This document shows, piece by piece, positions 1 to 7,851 of a stretch of 64,000 nt of DNA; the first letter of the stretch is position 1, and each line of letters begins with the position of its first letter. Made by a program: the position numbers and the translations under genes. Source of the DNA: Nissabacter sp. SGAir0207 (GTDB taxonomy: Bacteria > Pseudomonadota > Gammaproteobacteria > Enterobacterales > Enterobacteriaceae); NCBI RefSeq assembly GCF_005491205.1, contig NZ_CP028035.1:930001-994000 (forward strand). The letters are read 5' to 3'. Under the pieces are notes generated by a model, which did not search any database, was not told the origin of the DNA, and saw only the letters and a program-made list of their open reading frames with translations.

Positions 1-665
1 ATGCCGGTGTCACTGCCAGCGGTGATGTAGTTGCCGACGTCCACCTGCCGCAGCCCGACGCGGCCAGCCATCGGCGCGGTGATTTTGCTGTAGGTCAGCT
101 GGAGCTGGGCGCTGGCGACCGCCCCCTGATCGGCCTTCAGGCTCCCCTCGGTCTCGCGCACCAGCGACTGCTGGGCGTCCAGCTCCTGTTGGGAGATCAG
201 GTTACGGTTGCCGAGCTGCTGGTAGCGCGCCAGATTCTGCCGGGCGTTGGCCAGCGTTGCCTGATCCTTCGCCAGTTGCCCCTGCGCCTGCGTCAGCGCC
301 ACCTGGAACGGGCGCGGGTCAATCTCCGCCAGCAGGTCACCGGCCTGCACCTGTTGCCCCTCCTGGAAGTGCAGCGCCACCAGTTCGCCCTCCACCCGGC
401 TCTTGAGGGTGACGGTATTGGCGGCGGTGACGGTGCCAAGGCCGGTCAAATAGTGTGGCACGCTGCGGGTGCTGGCCGTCGCGGCCTGCACCGGTGCCGG
501 TGTGGTGGCGTGGCGGCCGCCGCGCCGTGCGTTCCCCTGAGTGGCCTCCCCCTCGGTGGGCGGGGACGCAATGAAAAAGTGCCAGACAGCAAAAGCCGCC
601 AGCAGCAGCGCCAGCCAAACCAGCAGGCGGCGCACCGGCGAAGATCGTTTCAGGGATGCATTCAT
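1..665 (-). CDS. mdtA: Multidrug efflux RND periplasmic adaptor MdtA (5' part; 3' end outside window)
   Basis: Reading the minus strand from the ATG at 665 gives an open frame to the window edge. It starts with a basic stretch and one hydrophobic segment (about residues 12-32, inner-membrane anchor), then a Gly/Arg-rich linker. The biotinyl-lipoyl half-motif follows ([19 protein letters not shown], then [20 protein letters not shown]), then an alpha-hairpin region ([19 protein letters not shown]) and the start of the second lipoyl half ([18 protein letters not shown]). These match E. coli MdtA nearly word for word. MdtA is the periplasmic fusion protein linking the MdtBC pump to TolC; mdtBCD should lie off the left edge. 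In E. coli the operon is activated by BaeR; I could not identify a BaeR box with confidence. The gene is truncated by the window, not broken. Confidence 0.93.
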   Translation of the reverse strand, partial: MNASLKRSSPVRRLLVWLALLLAAFAVWHFFIASPPTEGEATQGNARRGGRHATTPAPVQAATASTRSVPHYLTGLGTVTAANTVTLKSRVEGELVALHFQEGQQVQAGDLLAEIDPRPFQVALTQAQGQLAKDQATLANARQNLARYQQLGNRNLISQQELDAQQSLVRETEGSLKADQGAVASAQLQLTYSKITAPMAGRVGLRQVDVGNYITAGSDTG

Positions 666-918
666 AGGACGAACATATTCTCCGTTATACCGCGTCCGGG
701 GGAACCAGATGTGTGGAACAATCCAAGGTGATAGCGCGAGCAGAGTACCAGTGTAACGACTCCTCCCGTCAGAAAAAATGAAGTAAATATGAAGTCAGCG
801 CCGCGCCGGGGCAGGTCGCGCAAAGACGCCCACTGGGATAACTCAGAATATATTGAGCGGGCAGCTTTCGTTAGCTGTGCAATAATTTTGTGGGTAACAA
901 TAAACCAAGGAGATCAGG
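666..918. promoter_or_regulatory. Divergent intergenic region between mdtA and aldo/keto reductase
   Basis: This 253-bp gap must hold the promoters of mdtA (leftward) and the aldo/keto reductase (rightward). An AAGGAG ribosome binding site sits at about 909-914, before the ATG at 919. The stretch 840-905 is AT-richer than its surroundings and is the likely promoter of the reductase. No operator was recognised. Confidence 0.45.
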
Positions 919-1872
919 ATGAAACAACGCGAACTGGGCCGCTCTGGCATTCACGTACCGCCGTTGACCTTTGGCGGCAATGTTTTCGGCTGGACCATCG
1001 ATCAGGCCACCTCATTCAGCATTCTGGATGCGCTGCTCGACCACCGGCTCAACTTTATCGACACCGCGGATGTCTACTCCCACTGGGCGCCGGGCAACCA
1101 CGGCGGCGAGTCGGAGACCATCATCGGCCACTGGCTGAAAAAGAGCGGCAAGCGCGACCAGATCGTGCTGGCGACCAAGGTGGGCAAGTCGATGGGCGAG
1201 GGCAAGGTGGGGCTGTCGCCACGCTACATCCGCGAGGCAATTGACGCCTCCCTGACGCGCCTGCAAACCGATTATGTCGATCTCTACCAGTCCCATGATG
1301 ATGACCAAGACACGCCGCTGTCAGAGACGCTGGCGACCTTTGACGCGCTGATTAAAGAGGGGAAGGTGCGGGCCATCGGCGCATCCAACTACAGCGCGGC
1401 GCGGCTGGAGGAGGCGCTGAAGGTGAGCGAGGCGCAGGGCATCGCGCGCTATGAGACGCTGCAACCTGAGTACAACCTCTATGACCGTGCGGGCTATGAG
1501 CAGGGGCTGGAGCAGGTGGTGGAGGCGCACCAGCTGGGGGTGATTGGTTACTACTCGCTGGCGAGCGGCTTCCTCTCCGGCAAGTACCGCAGCGCGGCGG
1601 ATGCCGGCAAGAGCGCGCGCGGCGAGGGAGTGGTGAAGCAGTACCTCAACCCGCGCGGCCACCAGATCCTGCAGGCGCTGGACGAACTGGCGGAGAAGCA
1701 CCGCGTCAGCCCGACGCAGATCGCCCTGGCGTGGCTGATTGCCCGCCCGAGCGTCACCGCGCCGATCGTCAGCGCCACCTCGCTGGCACAGCTGGACGAT
1801 CTGGCGCAGGCCGCGACGCTGACGCTCGAGGAGCAGGACATCACCCGCCTGAACGAGGCCAGCGCCTACTGA
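919..1872 (+). CDS. Aldo/keto reductase
   Basis: This 317-residue protein has the (beta/alpha)8 aldo/keto reductase plan: FGGNVFGW near the N-terminus, FIDTADVY (Asp and Tyr of the catalytic tetrad, about residues 49-55), ATKVGKS (Lys) and YQSHDDD (His). The later GASNYSAARL stretch is typical of the cofactor side of the barrel. The family reduces aldehydes or ketones with NADPH in the cytoplasm; the substrate cannot be told from sequence. The start has a strong AAGGAG site. It lies between mdtA and yegD, which are neighbours in E. coli without this gene, so it looks inserted or lineage-specific. It is convergent with yegD, 36 bp away. Confidence 0.9.
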   Translation: MKQRELGRSGIHVPPLTFGGNVFGWTIDQATSFSILDALLDHRLNFIDTADVYSHWAPGNHGGESETIIGHWLKKSGKRDQIVLATKVGKSMGEGKVGLSPRYIREAIDASLTRLQTDYVDLYQSHDDDQDTPLSETLATFDALIKEGKVRAIGASNYSAARLEEALKVSEAQGIARYETLQPEYNLYDRAGYEQGLEQVVEAHQLGVIGYYSLASGFLSGKYRSAADAGKSARGEGVVKQYLNPRGHQILQALDELAEKHRVSPTQIALAWLIARPSVTAPIVSATSLAQLDDLAQAATLTLEEQDITRLNEASAY

Positions 1873-1879
1873 CGCGCCA

Positions 1880-1901
1880 CCGGGCGGCAACCGCCGCCCG
1901 G
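1880..1901. terminator. GC hairpin between convergent genes
   Basis: A perfect 9-bp stem (CCGGGCGGC / GCCGCCCGG) with an AACC loop lies in the 36-bp gap between the aldo/keto reductase and yegD. There is no run of T after either arm, so it may be a weak terminator or only an RNA-end stabiliser. Confidence 0.45.
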
Positions 1902-1908
1902 CTCTCCG

Positions 1909-3261
1909 TTAGCGGTAGAGCACCTCGGCCCAGCGCGCCAGCCCGGCGGTGACGGAGCCAAAGTCATTGCCGCCGACCAGCGGGATGCCCGGCAACTGCG
2001 CCTGTAACGCGGCACGCAGCAGCGGTGAGCGCGCGCTGCCGCCGGTCAGGTAGATCACGTCCGGCGTCACGGCGCTGCCCTGCAATGCCTCGGTCACCTG
2101 CTCCTGAATGCGCGCCAGCGGCTGGCTGATCGCCTCGCCCAGTTGCTGCTGGGTGATGCGCTCCTCCAGTGCGGTCTCGACGAACCCCAGCGCGGTGCGG
2201 ATCTCCGGCTCGTGGGAGAGGGCGATTTTGCTCTCCTCGGCGGCGCGCACCAGCCGGTAGCTCAGGCGCTGCTGGTAGACCTTCAGCAGGCGCTGCACGC
2301 TGGCCGGATCGGCGGCATCGCGGATCAGGTCACGCAGCAGGCGGCCGTTGGCGACGCTGTAGAAGTCGCTCTGCGCTGGCACATCGTTGGTGGCGACCGC
2401 GTTCCAGAACGGCAGTGCCGGGATCGCCAGCCCCTTGGTGGTCTGGCTGCCCATGCCGCACAGCGGCATCAGCTGGCGGAAGGCGAGCATGATGTCGAGG
2501 TCGTTACCGCCGACGCGGCAACCACTGTGCCCCAGCAGGCTCTGCTGGCGGTCAGCCTGGCCGTGCCACTGTGGCCCCATCAGCAGCACCGAGCAGTCGG
2601 TCGTACCGCCGCCGATGTCCACCACCAGCACCGTCTTCTCCTCCTGCAAGGTCGCCTCGAAATCCAGCCCCGCCGCCACCGGCTCGAACTGGAAGGCGAT
2701 GTCGCGGAAGCCCGCGCGCTCAGCCGCACGCTGCAAAATGCCCTGCGCCTGCTGGTTGGCCTCGTCGCCGCCGGTGCCCTGGAAGTTGACCGGGCGGCCA
2801 ATCACCGTCTGGGTGATGCTCTGTTGCAGCTCGCCCTCGGCCTGGCGCTTGATGTGGAACATCATGGCGCACACCAGATCCTCAAACAGCGCGATCTGCT
2901 GCGGCTTCAGGCCGTTGGCGCCGAGGAAGGATTTCGGCGACTTGACGAAGTAGACCTCTTCCGGGTCTTCGGCATAGTGCGCCAGCGCCGACAGGCCAAA
3001 CAGCACGCTGTCGCCGTTGACCGAAATGTCCTCTTCCCGGTTGAAGCTGACGGCGCGGCGCAGCAACTGCTGGTTCTCGTCACTGCCGGTGGGCACCTGC
3101 CAGTGGCGATGTAAGCATTCACTTACTGCCTCGCGCGTCGGCGCGGCCAGCATGGAGGGCAGGTAGGGCGAGGTGCCCTCCAGCGTCAGCAACTCCGCGT
3201 TGCCGCCGCGCATCACGGCCACCGAACAGTTGGCGGTGCCATAGTCAAAACCGATAAACAT
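1909..3261 (-). CDS. yegD: Hsp70-family putative chaperone YegD
   Basis: The 450 residues equal the usual YegD length. The actin-like ATPase motifs are visible: FIGFDYGTANCSVAV (phosphate-1), VVDIGGGTTDCSV (phosphate-2, about residues 220-232) and YLTGGSARSP (adenosine motif near the C-terminus). It lacks the substrate-binding lid of DnaK, as the family does. The ATG at 3261 is chosen over one six codons upstream because GGGGAGAAGAA precedes it and it gives the FIGFDYG N-terminus. YegD is a DnaK-like protein of unknown client. It sits between the mdt region and alkA-yegE as in E. coli, with lineage-specific genes interposed. Confidence 0.93.
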   Translation of the reverse strand: MFIGFDYGTANCSVAVMRGGNAELLTLEGTSPYLPSMLAAPTREAVSECLHRHWQVPTGSDENQQLLRRAVSFNREEDISVNGDSVLFGLSALAHYAEDPEEVYFVKSPKSFLGANGLKPQQIALFEDLVCAMMFHIKRQAEGELQQSITQTVIGRPVNFQGTGGDEANQQAQGILQRAAERAGFRDIAFQFEPVAAGLDFEATLQEEKTVLVVDIGGGTTDCSVLLMGPQWHGQADRQQSLLGHSGCRVGGNDLDIMLAFRQLMPLCGMGSQTTKGLAIPALPFWNAVATNDVPAQSDFYSVANGRLLRDLIRDAADPASVQRLLKVYQQRLSYRLVRAAEESKIALSHEPEIRTALGFVETALEERITQQQLGEAISQPLARIQEQVTEALQGSAVTPDVIYLTGGSARSPLLRAALQAQLPGIPLVGGNDFGSVTAGLARWAEVLYR

Positions 3262-3581
3262 TTCTTCTCCCCATGCCAATAAAGGGGCGCGACTTTACCG
3301 GAGAGCGGCGCAACGGGCAAGCCAAACCCGCCGCCCGCCCACCGCGCCGGGAAAATAGCCCCGCCCGGATGCCCATCACCTCCTATACTGCTGATACCTT
3401 CCCCCTTTCTGCTGGGAAAGCCACGCCAACGATGTGGCCAGGGGGCGGGCAACGCACCGGAGTTCTGCCCGCGCGGCCATGCAGGAAAACGTCAGAGGTT
3501 TGAAGGCGTTAACCCCCGGTTTACCCTGCGCAGCCGATAATGCCTCCGGCCTTTCCCCCTTTTTTGGCGCGATGACCTGTC
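3262..3581. other. 320-bp intergenic region between yegD and pqqU
   Basis: This is the divergent promoter region for yegD (leftward) and the TonB receptor (rightward). A TATACT sequence near 3384 could be a -10 element, without a convincing -35. No Fur box, CRP site or hairpin was recognised, and no small gene is supported. The receptor's start has no clear Shine-Dalgarno sequence. Confidence 0.4.
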
Positions 3582-5735
3582 ATGAAAAAAACACCGTACA
3601 CACTACGCTCCGCCTGCTCGCTGGTGATCCCGGCGCTGCTGCCTTGGGCGGCGCAAGCCGCCGAGGGCGATGCCCCTGAACAGACGATGGTGGTCACCGC
3701 CACCCCGGCCCCGGCGGGCCTGTCGGAGCTGGACACCCCGGCAGCGGTCAGCGTGGTGGACGGCGCGTCGTTCCGTCAGGCGCGGCCGGAGATCAACTTG
3801 TCCGAGGGGCTGGGCGGCGTGCCGGGCTTGCAGGTGCAGAACCGCCAGAACTACGCGCAGGATCTGCAATTGTCGGTGCGCGGCTTTGGCGCGCGGTCGA
3901 TGTATGGCGTGCGCGGCGTGCGCATCAACGTGGACGGCATCCCGGCCACCATGCCGGACGGGCAGGGCTACACCTCCAACATCGACCTGAACTCGGTCGA
4001 GCGGGTGGAGGTGCTGCGCGGCCCCTTCTCGGCGCTCTACGGCAACGCCTCTGGCGGGGTGGTGAACATCACCAGCCTCACCGGCCAGCAGCCCGACACG
4101 CTGGAGGCGGGCCTCTACTATGGCAGCTACGGCAGCTGGCGCTACGGCGTGAAGGCCAGCGGCGCGACCGGGGATGGCAGCCAGGCCGGCGACGTCAACT
4201 ATCTGGTCTCCGCCACCCGTTTCACCACCCACGGTTACCGCGATCACAGCGCCGCGCAGAAGAACCTCGGCAACGCCAAGCTCGGCGTGCGCATCAATGA
4301 CGTCAGCACCCTGACCCTCATTTTCAACAGCGTGGACATTGATGCCGACGATCCCGGCGGCCTGACGCGCGCGCAGTGGCAGGAGAACCCACGGCAGGCA
4401 ACGCGCGCCGAGCAGTTCAACACCCGCAAAACCACCAAACAGACGCAGGGCGGGCTGCGCTACCAGCGCGAGATGAGCGAACGCGACGATCTCAGCATCA
4501 TGGCCTACGCGGGCGAGCGCGAGACGGTGCAGTACCAGTCGATCCCGGTGGCGACGCAGGCCAACCCGCTGCACGCCGGTGGGGTGATTGACCTGACGCG
4601 CCACTATCAGGGCATCGACACCCGCTGGACGCACCGCGACGAGTGGCTGGTGCCGGTGACGCTGACCGGCGGGCTGGACTATGAGACGGTGACCGAGCAG
4701 CGCAAGGGGTATGAGAACTACACCGTGCAGGATGGCGTGACCGAGCTGGGCACGCGCGGCAACCTGCGGCGCGACGAGCGCAACCTGATGTGGAACCTCG
4801 ATCCCTACCTGCAAACCTCCTGGCAACTGACGCCGAAGTGGACGCTGGATGCCGGGGTGCGCTACACCACGGTGCGGTTTGACTCGAATGACCACTACGT
4901 CACGGCGCAGAACGGCGATGACAGCGGCGACGCCCGTTACCACAAGTGGCTGCCGGCCGGTTCGATCAAGTACGCGGTGAACGAGGGCTGGAATCTCTAC
5001 GCCTCCGCCGGGCGCGGCATGGAGACGCCGACCATCAATGAGCTTTCTTACCGCAGCAGCACCGCCAGCGGCGAGAGCCAGGCCGGGCTGAACGTCGGCC
5101 TGCAACCCGCCACCAGCAACAGCGTGGAGCTGGGCAGCAAGGCGCGCATCGGCTATGGGCTGTTCACCGCCGCGCTGTTTGAGACCCACACCCAGAATGA
5201 GATTGTGGTGGATGAGAGCAGCAACGGCCGCACCAGCTACACCAACGCTGGCAAGACCCGCCGCCGCGGCGCGGAGCTGGCGCTCGACCAGCAGTTTGGC
5301 GAGGCGTGGAAGCTGAACCTGGCCTGGACGCTGCTGGACGCCACCTACCGCGACGACGCCTGTAACGACAGCGGCTGTACCGCCACCGCCGGCCACCGCC
5401 TGCCGGGCATCGCCCGCAACATGGGCTACGCCTCCCTCGCCTGGGCGCCGGAGGAGGGGTGGTACGCCGGGGCGGAGATCCGCTACATGGGCGACATTGA
5501 GGTCAATGACGAGAACAGCGAGCAGGCCCCCTCCTATGCGGTCACCGCGCTCAATACCGGCTACAAGTTCCGCCACGGCAACTGGCTACTGGACGTCTTC
5601 GGCCGCGTCGATAACCTGTTTGACCGCGACTACGTTGGCTCGGTGATCGTCAACGAGGGCAACGGCCGCTACTACGAGCCTGCCCCCGGCCGCAACTGGG
5701 GCGGCGGCCTGACGCTGGCCTACAGCTTCGAATAA
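3582..5735 (+). CDS. pqqU: TonB-dependent receptor PqqU (YncD)
   Basis: This 717-residue outer membrane receptor starts with a Sec signal peptide (cleavage probably after AAQA, about residue 26). A TonB box follows (QTMVVTA, 34-40), then the plug domain (LSEGLGGVPGLQVQNRQN, SVRGFGARS, VEVLRGPFSALYGNASGGVVN) and a 22-strand barrel ending in a terminal aromatic (YSFE). Identity with E. coli YncD is high across the full length. YncD was renamed PqqU because it imports the cofactor pyrroloquinoline quinone, which lets cells make active periplasmic glucose dehydrogenase without synthesising PQQ. That function is inferred by orthology. Its place beside yegD differs from E. coli. A strong terminator follows. 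Confidence 0.92.
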   Translation: MKKTPYTLRSACSLVIPALLPWAAQAAEGDAPEQTMVVTATPAPAGLSELDTPAAVSVVDGASFRQARPEINLSEGLGGVPGLQVQNRQNYAQDLQLSVRGFGARSMYGVRGVRINVDGIPATMPDGQGYTSNIDLNSVERVEVLRGPFSALYGNASGGVVNITSLTGQQPDTLEAGLYYGSYGSWRYGVKASGATGDGSQAGDVNYLVSATRFTTHGYRDHSAAQKNLGNAKLGVRINDVSTLTLIFNSVDIDADDPGGLTRAQWQENPRQATRAEQFNTRKTTKQTQGGLRYQREMSERDDLSIMAYAGERETVQYQSIPVATQANPLHAGGVIDLTRHYQGIDTRWTHRDEWLVPVTLTGGLDYETVTEQRKGYENYTVQDGVTELGTRGNLRRDERNLMWNLDPYLQTSWQLTPKWTLDAGVRYTTVRFDSNDHYVTAQNGDDSGDARYHKWLPAGSIKYAVNEGWNLYASAGRGMETPTINELSYRSSTASGESQAGLNVGLQPATSNSVELGSKARIGYGLFTAALFETHTQNEIVVDESSNGRTSYTNAGKTRRRGAELALDQQFGEAWKLNLAWTLLDATYRDDACNDSGCTATAGHRLPGIARNMGYASLAWAPEEGWYAGAEIRYMGDIEVNDENSEQAPSYAVTALNTGYKFRHGNWLLDVFGRVDNLFDRDYVGSVIVNEGNGRYYEPAPGRNWGGGLTLAYSFE

Positions 5736-5738
5736 CCC

Positions 5739-5762
5739 AAGCGCCGCAAGGCGCTTTTTTTT
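5739..5762 (+). terminator. Rho-independent terminator after pqqU
   Basis: The stem AAGCGCC / GGCGCTT with a GCAA loop is followed by a run of eight T, starting four bases after the pqqU stop. Confidence 0.9.
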
Positions 5763-5800
5763 GGCGGTGATCAAAGAAACCACGCACCGGACACCGCACC

Positions 5801-5854
5801 GATTGAGTGTTTCGTTTATTTCGAATAATCTGAGGGGAACAGAGAGAGGAAACC
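5801..5854 (+). promoter_or_regulatory. Promoter and candidate autoregulatory operator of the HTH-PIN module
   Basis: TTGAGT (5803-5808) and AATAAT (5824-5829) are separated by 15 bp and could be -35 and -10 elements. The inverted repeat TTATT-TCG-AATAA (5816-5828) overlaps the -10. Antitoxins of this type usually repress their own promoter, so this is a reasonable binding site. A purine-rich ribosome site (GAGAGAGGA) follows. Confidence 0.5.
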
Positions 5855-6319
5855 ATGATGAGTACACCCCCCTTGTCGGCCCTCAGCCTGCCGGAAGTGC
5901 ATGAGAGCCAGTTGGCAGAGAAAGGTTACCGCGAGCTTTCGGCCATTTTGGCGACCCGGCTGGAGTCGCGGCAATTTACGTTGGTCAACGCCGAGAACCC
6001 GGCCCATAGCGTGGAGCTGCCGGTCTCCGCGCTAAAGATGCTGGTGGAAATTTTAGGCGAGCTGGCGAACGGCAACGCGGTGCAGGTGGTGCCGGTGCAC
6101 GCGGAGCTGACCACCCAGGAGGCCGCCAATTTGCTGAAGGTCTCCCGGCCGCATCTGGTCAAACTCCTTGAGCAGGGGCGCATCCCCTTCCATAAAACCG
6201 GCCGCCACCGCCGCATCCGTTTTGCTGACCTGATGGCCTTCAAACAGCAGCGGGATACCGAAAGCGCCAGCGCGATGGATGAGCTGGCCAGACTTTCCCA
6301 GGATTTGGATATCTATTGA
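5855..6319 (+). CDS. Excisionase-family HTH protein, probable antitoxin of a PIN module
   Basis: The protein has 154 residues (or 153 from the second in-frame ATG at 5858). The C-terminal half carries a MerR/excisionase-type helix-turn-helix: LTTQEAANLLKVSRPHLVKLLEQG, then IPFHKTGRHRRIRFADLMAF (about residues 86-130). The N-terminal half is likely the part that contacts the toxin. It overlaps the downstream PIN gene by one base, so the two are translated together. This HTH plus PIN arrangement is a recurring type II toxin-antitoxin layout. I infer that it neutralises the PIN protein and represses the operon. The module sits between pqqU and alkA, where E. coli has neither, consistent with horizontal gain. 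Confidence 0.8.
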   Translation: MMSTPPLSALSLPEVHESQLAEKGYRELSAILATRLESRQFTLVNAENPAHSVELPVSALKMLVEILGELANGNAVQVVPVHAELTTQEAANLLKVSRPHLVKLLEQGRIPFHKTGRHRRIRFADLMAFKQQRDTESASAMDELARLSQDLDIY

Positions 6320-6894
6320 TGATGCACTCGCCCTATCCGGTCATGCTTGATGCCTGTGTGTTGTATCCCGCCAGATTGCGCGATCTGCTGATGCACCTCG
6401 GATTGCGCGGCCTCTACCAGCCCAAGTGGACGGCCACCATCCAGCAGGAGTGGAAGCGTGGGCTGCTCAGGGAGCGGAAGGATATTGAACCCAGCAAACT
6501 GGATCGGATAGAGCAGTTGATGAATCAGGCCCTGCCGGACGCCGAGATTACGGGCTATGAGGCGCTGATTGCCGGGCTGGATCTGCCTGACCCGGACGAT
6601 CGCCATGTGCTGGCGGCGGCCATCAAGGCCAATGCCGAACTGATCGTTACCTTTAACCTTCAGGATTTTCCTGCTGGTTACCTCAGCCAGTTTGGCATTG
6701 AGGCGATCCATCCCGATGAGTTTGTCTCGGACATCATTGACCTGAGCTGTGCACGGGCCTTGCAGGCGGTCAGCGCGCAACGCGCTTCGCTAAAACATCC
6801 GCCGTTTACCGCCGAGGCGTTTCTCTCCGCACTGCTTCAACTGGGGCTGGCGAAAACCGTCAGGATGCTGGAGGGGTATAAGACCCTGATTTGA
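6319..6894 (+). CDS. PIN-domain protein, probable ribonuclease toxin
   Basis: The 191-residue protein shows PIN nuclease features: an N-terminal strand ending in Asp (VMLDACVLYP, Asp11), a mid-region Glu (QQEWKRG), DPDDRHVLAAA and VTFNLQDFP. The acidic residues form the expected Mg2+ site. A C-terminal helical extension of about 60 residues follows, longer than in classical VapC (about 130 residues). The ATG at 6319 overlaps the antitoxin stop (TGATG); a TTG at 6316 and an ATG at 6322 are alternatives. PIN toxins cut specific RNAs such as tRNA or rRNA loops; the target here is unknown. All key acidic residues appear intact, so the toxin is probably functional. Confidence 0.8.
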   Translation: MMHSPYPVMLDACVLYPARLRDLLMHLGLRGLYQPKWTATIQQEWKRGLLRERKDIEPSKLDRIEQLMNQALPDAEITGYEALIAGLDLPDPDDRHVLAAAIKANAELIVTFNLQDFPAGYLSQFGIEAIHPDEFVSDIIDLSCARALQAVSAQRASLKHPPFTAEAFLSALLQLGLAKTVRMLEGYKTLI

Positions 6895-6963
6895 AAACCC
6901 TCACATTGACGCCCCTGCGGGCAGCGTCTTAACTGAAGGTTTTGCGACACAGGAGGCGCGCAC

Positions 6964-7851
6964 GTGACGGTTGAGCTGCAATGGCACCCGGAGATTATCC
7001 CTTTACCCTATATCCCGCCGTTTGACTGGGCGCTGGTGCAGGGCTTTTTGCGTACCCGTGCCATTGTCGGCGTGGAGGCCAGCGACGCCATGCACTACCA
7101 GCGCACCCTCCGTATCGAGGGCGTGCCGGGCTGCTATCAGGTGTCGCCGCTGCCGGGGGAGGCGGCGCTGGCGCTGCGGGTGTCGGCGTCGCTCTGGCCG
7201 TGGCGCGATGAGGTGGTGCGGCGCGTGCGGCGGCAGTGGGATCTGGATGCCGACCCGCAGGCGATTGGCGCGGTGCTGGGGCCGCTGGCGGCGGCGCGGC
7301 CGGGGCTGCGGCTGGCGGGATCGGTGCATGGCTATGAGCAGACGGTGCGCGGCATCCTCGGCCAGCTGGTGAGCGTCAAGATGGCGGCCACCCTCACCGA
7401 GCGGTTGGCGGCGCGCTGGGGGGAGCCGCTGGCACAGCCCCTCGGCCAGCTTGATCGCCTCTTCCCGACGCCTGAGCGCATCGCGGCGCTGACGGTGGAT
7501 GATCTGCGCGCCATCGGCGTGCAGGCGCGGCGCTCGGCCTGTTTGATTGCGCTCTCACGTGCGGTGGCGGAGGGGGTGCTGGAGGTGGATGCGGTGCCGG
7601 AGGTGGAGGTGGGAATGCGCGACCTGCTGGCGCAACCGGGCATCGGCCCGTGGACGGCCAACTATATCGCCATGCGCGCCTGGGCCGCCCGTGACCTGTT
7701 CCTTACCACCGACTACCTGATCAAGCAGCGCTTCCCCGGCATGACGCCGGGGCAAATCGTGCGTTACGCCGCCCGCTGGCGGCCGTTCCGCTCCTACGCC
7801 ACGCTGCACCTGTGGCACGCCGCCGACTGGGTGCCGGAGGGCAGCGCCTAG
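6964..7851 (+). CDS. alkA: DNA-3-methyladenine glycosylase II AlkA
   Basis: The 295-residue base-excision repair enzyme removes alkylated purines from DNA. The N-terminal beta domain is followed by the helix-hairpin-helix (LLAQPGIGPWTANYIAMRAW, about 221-240) and the catalytic Asp250 in TTDYLIKQRFPGMT, which corresponds to Asp238 of E. coli. The segment ARPGLRLAGSVHGYEQTVRGILGQLVSV also matches. It is about 13 residues longer than E. coli AlkA at the N-terminus. The start is GTG at 6964, preceded by AGGAGG. The 3' end overlaps the convergent dgcE gene by 4 bp; E. coli also has alkA next to yegE. No Ada box was identified. Confidence 0.95.
   Translation: MTVELQWHPEIIPLPYIPPFDWALVQGFLRTRAIVGVEASDAMHYQRTLRIEGVPGCYQVSPLPGEAALALRVSASLWPWRDEVVRRVRRQWDLDADPQAIGAVLGPLAAARPGLRLAGSVHGYEQTVRGILGQLVSVKMAATLTERLAARWGEPLAQPLGQLDRLFPTPERIAALTVDDLRAIGVQARRSACLIALSRAVAEGVLEVDAVPEVEVGMRDLLAQPGIGPWTANYIAMRAWAARDLFLTTDYLIKQRFPGMTPGQIVRYAARWRPFRSYATLHLWHAADWVPEGSA

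Noticed and set aside
3603..5576. A 657-codon open frame antisense to pqqU
   Set aside because: It is a by-product of high GC and strong third-position bias. The translation is Val/Ala/Arg/His-rich, has no domain and no ribosome site, and pqqU on the other strand is clearly real.
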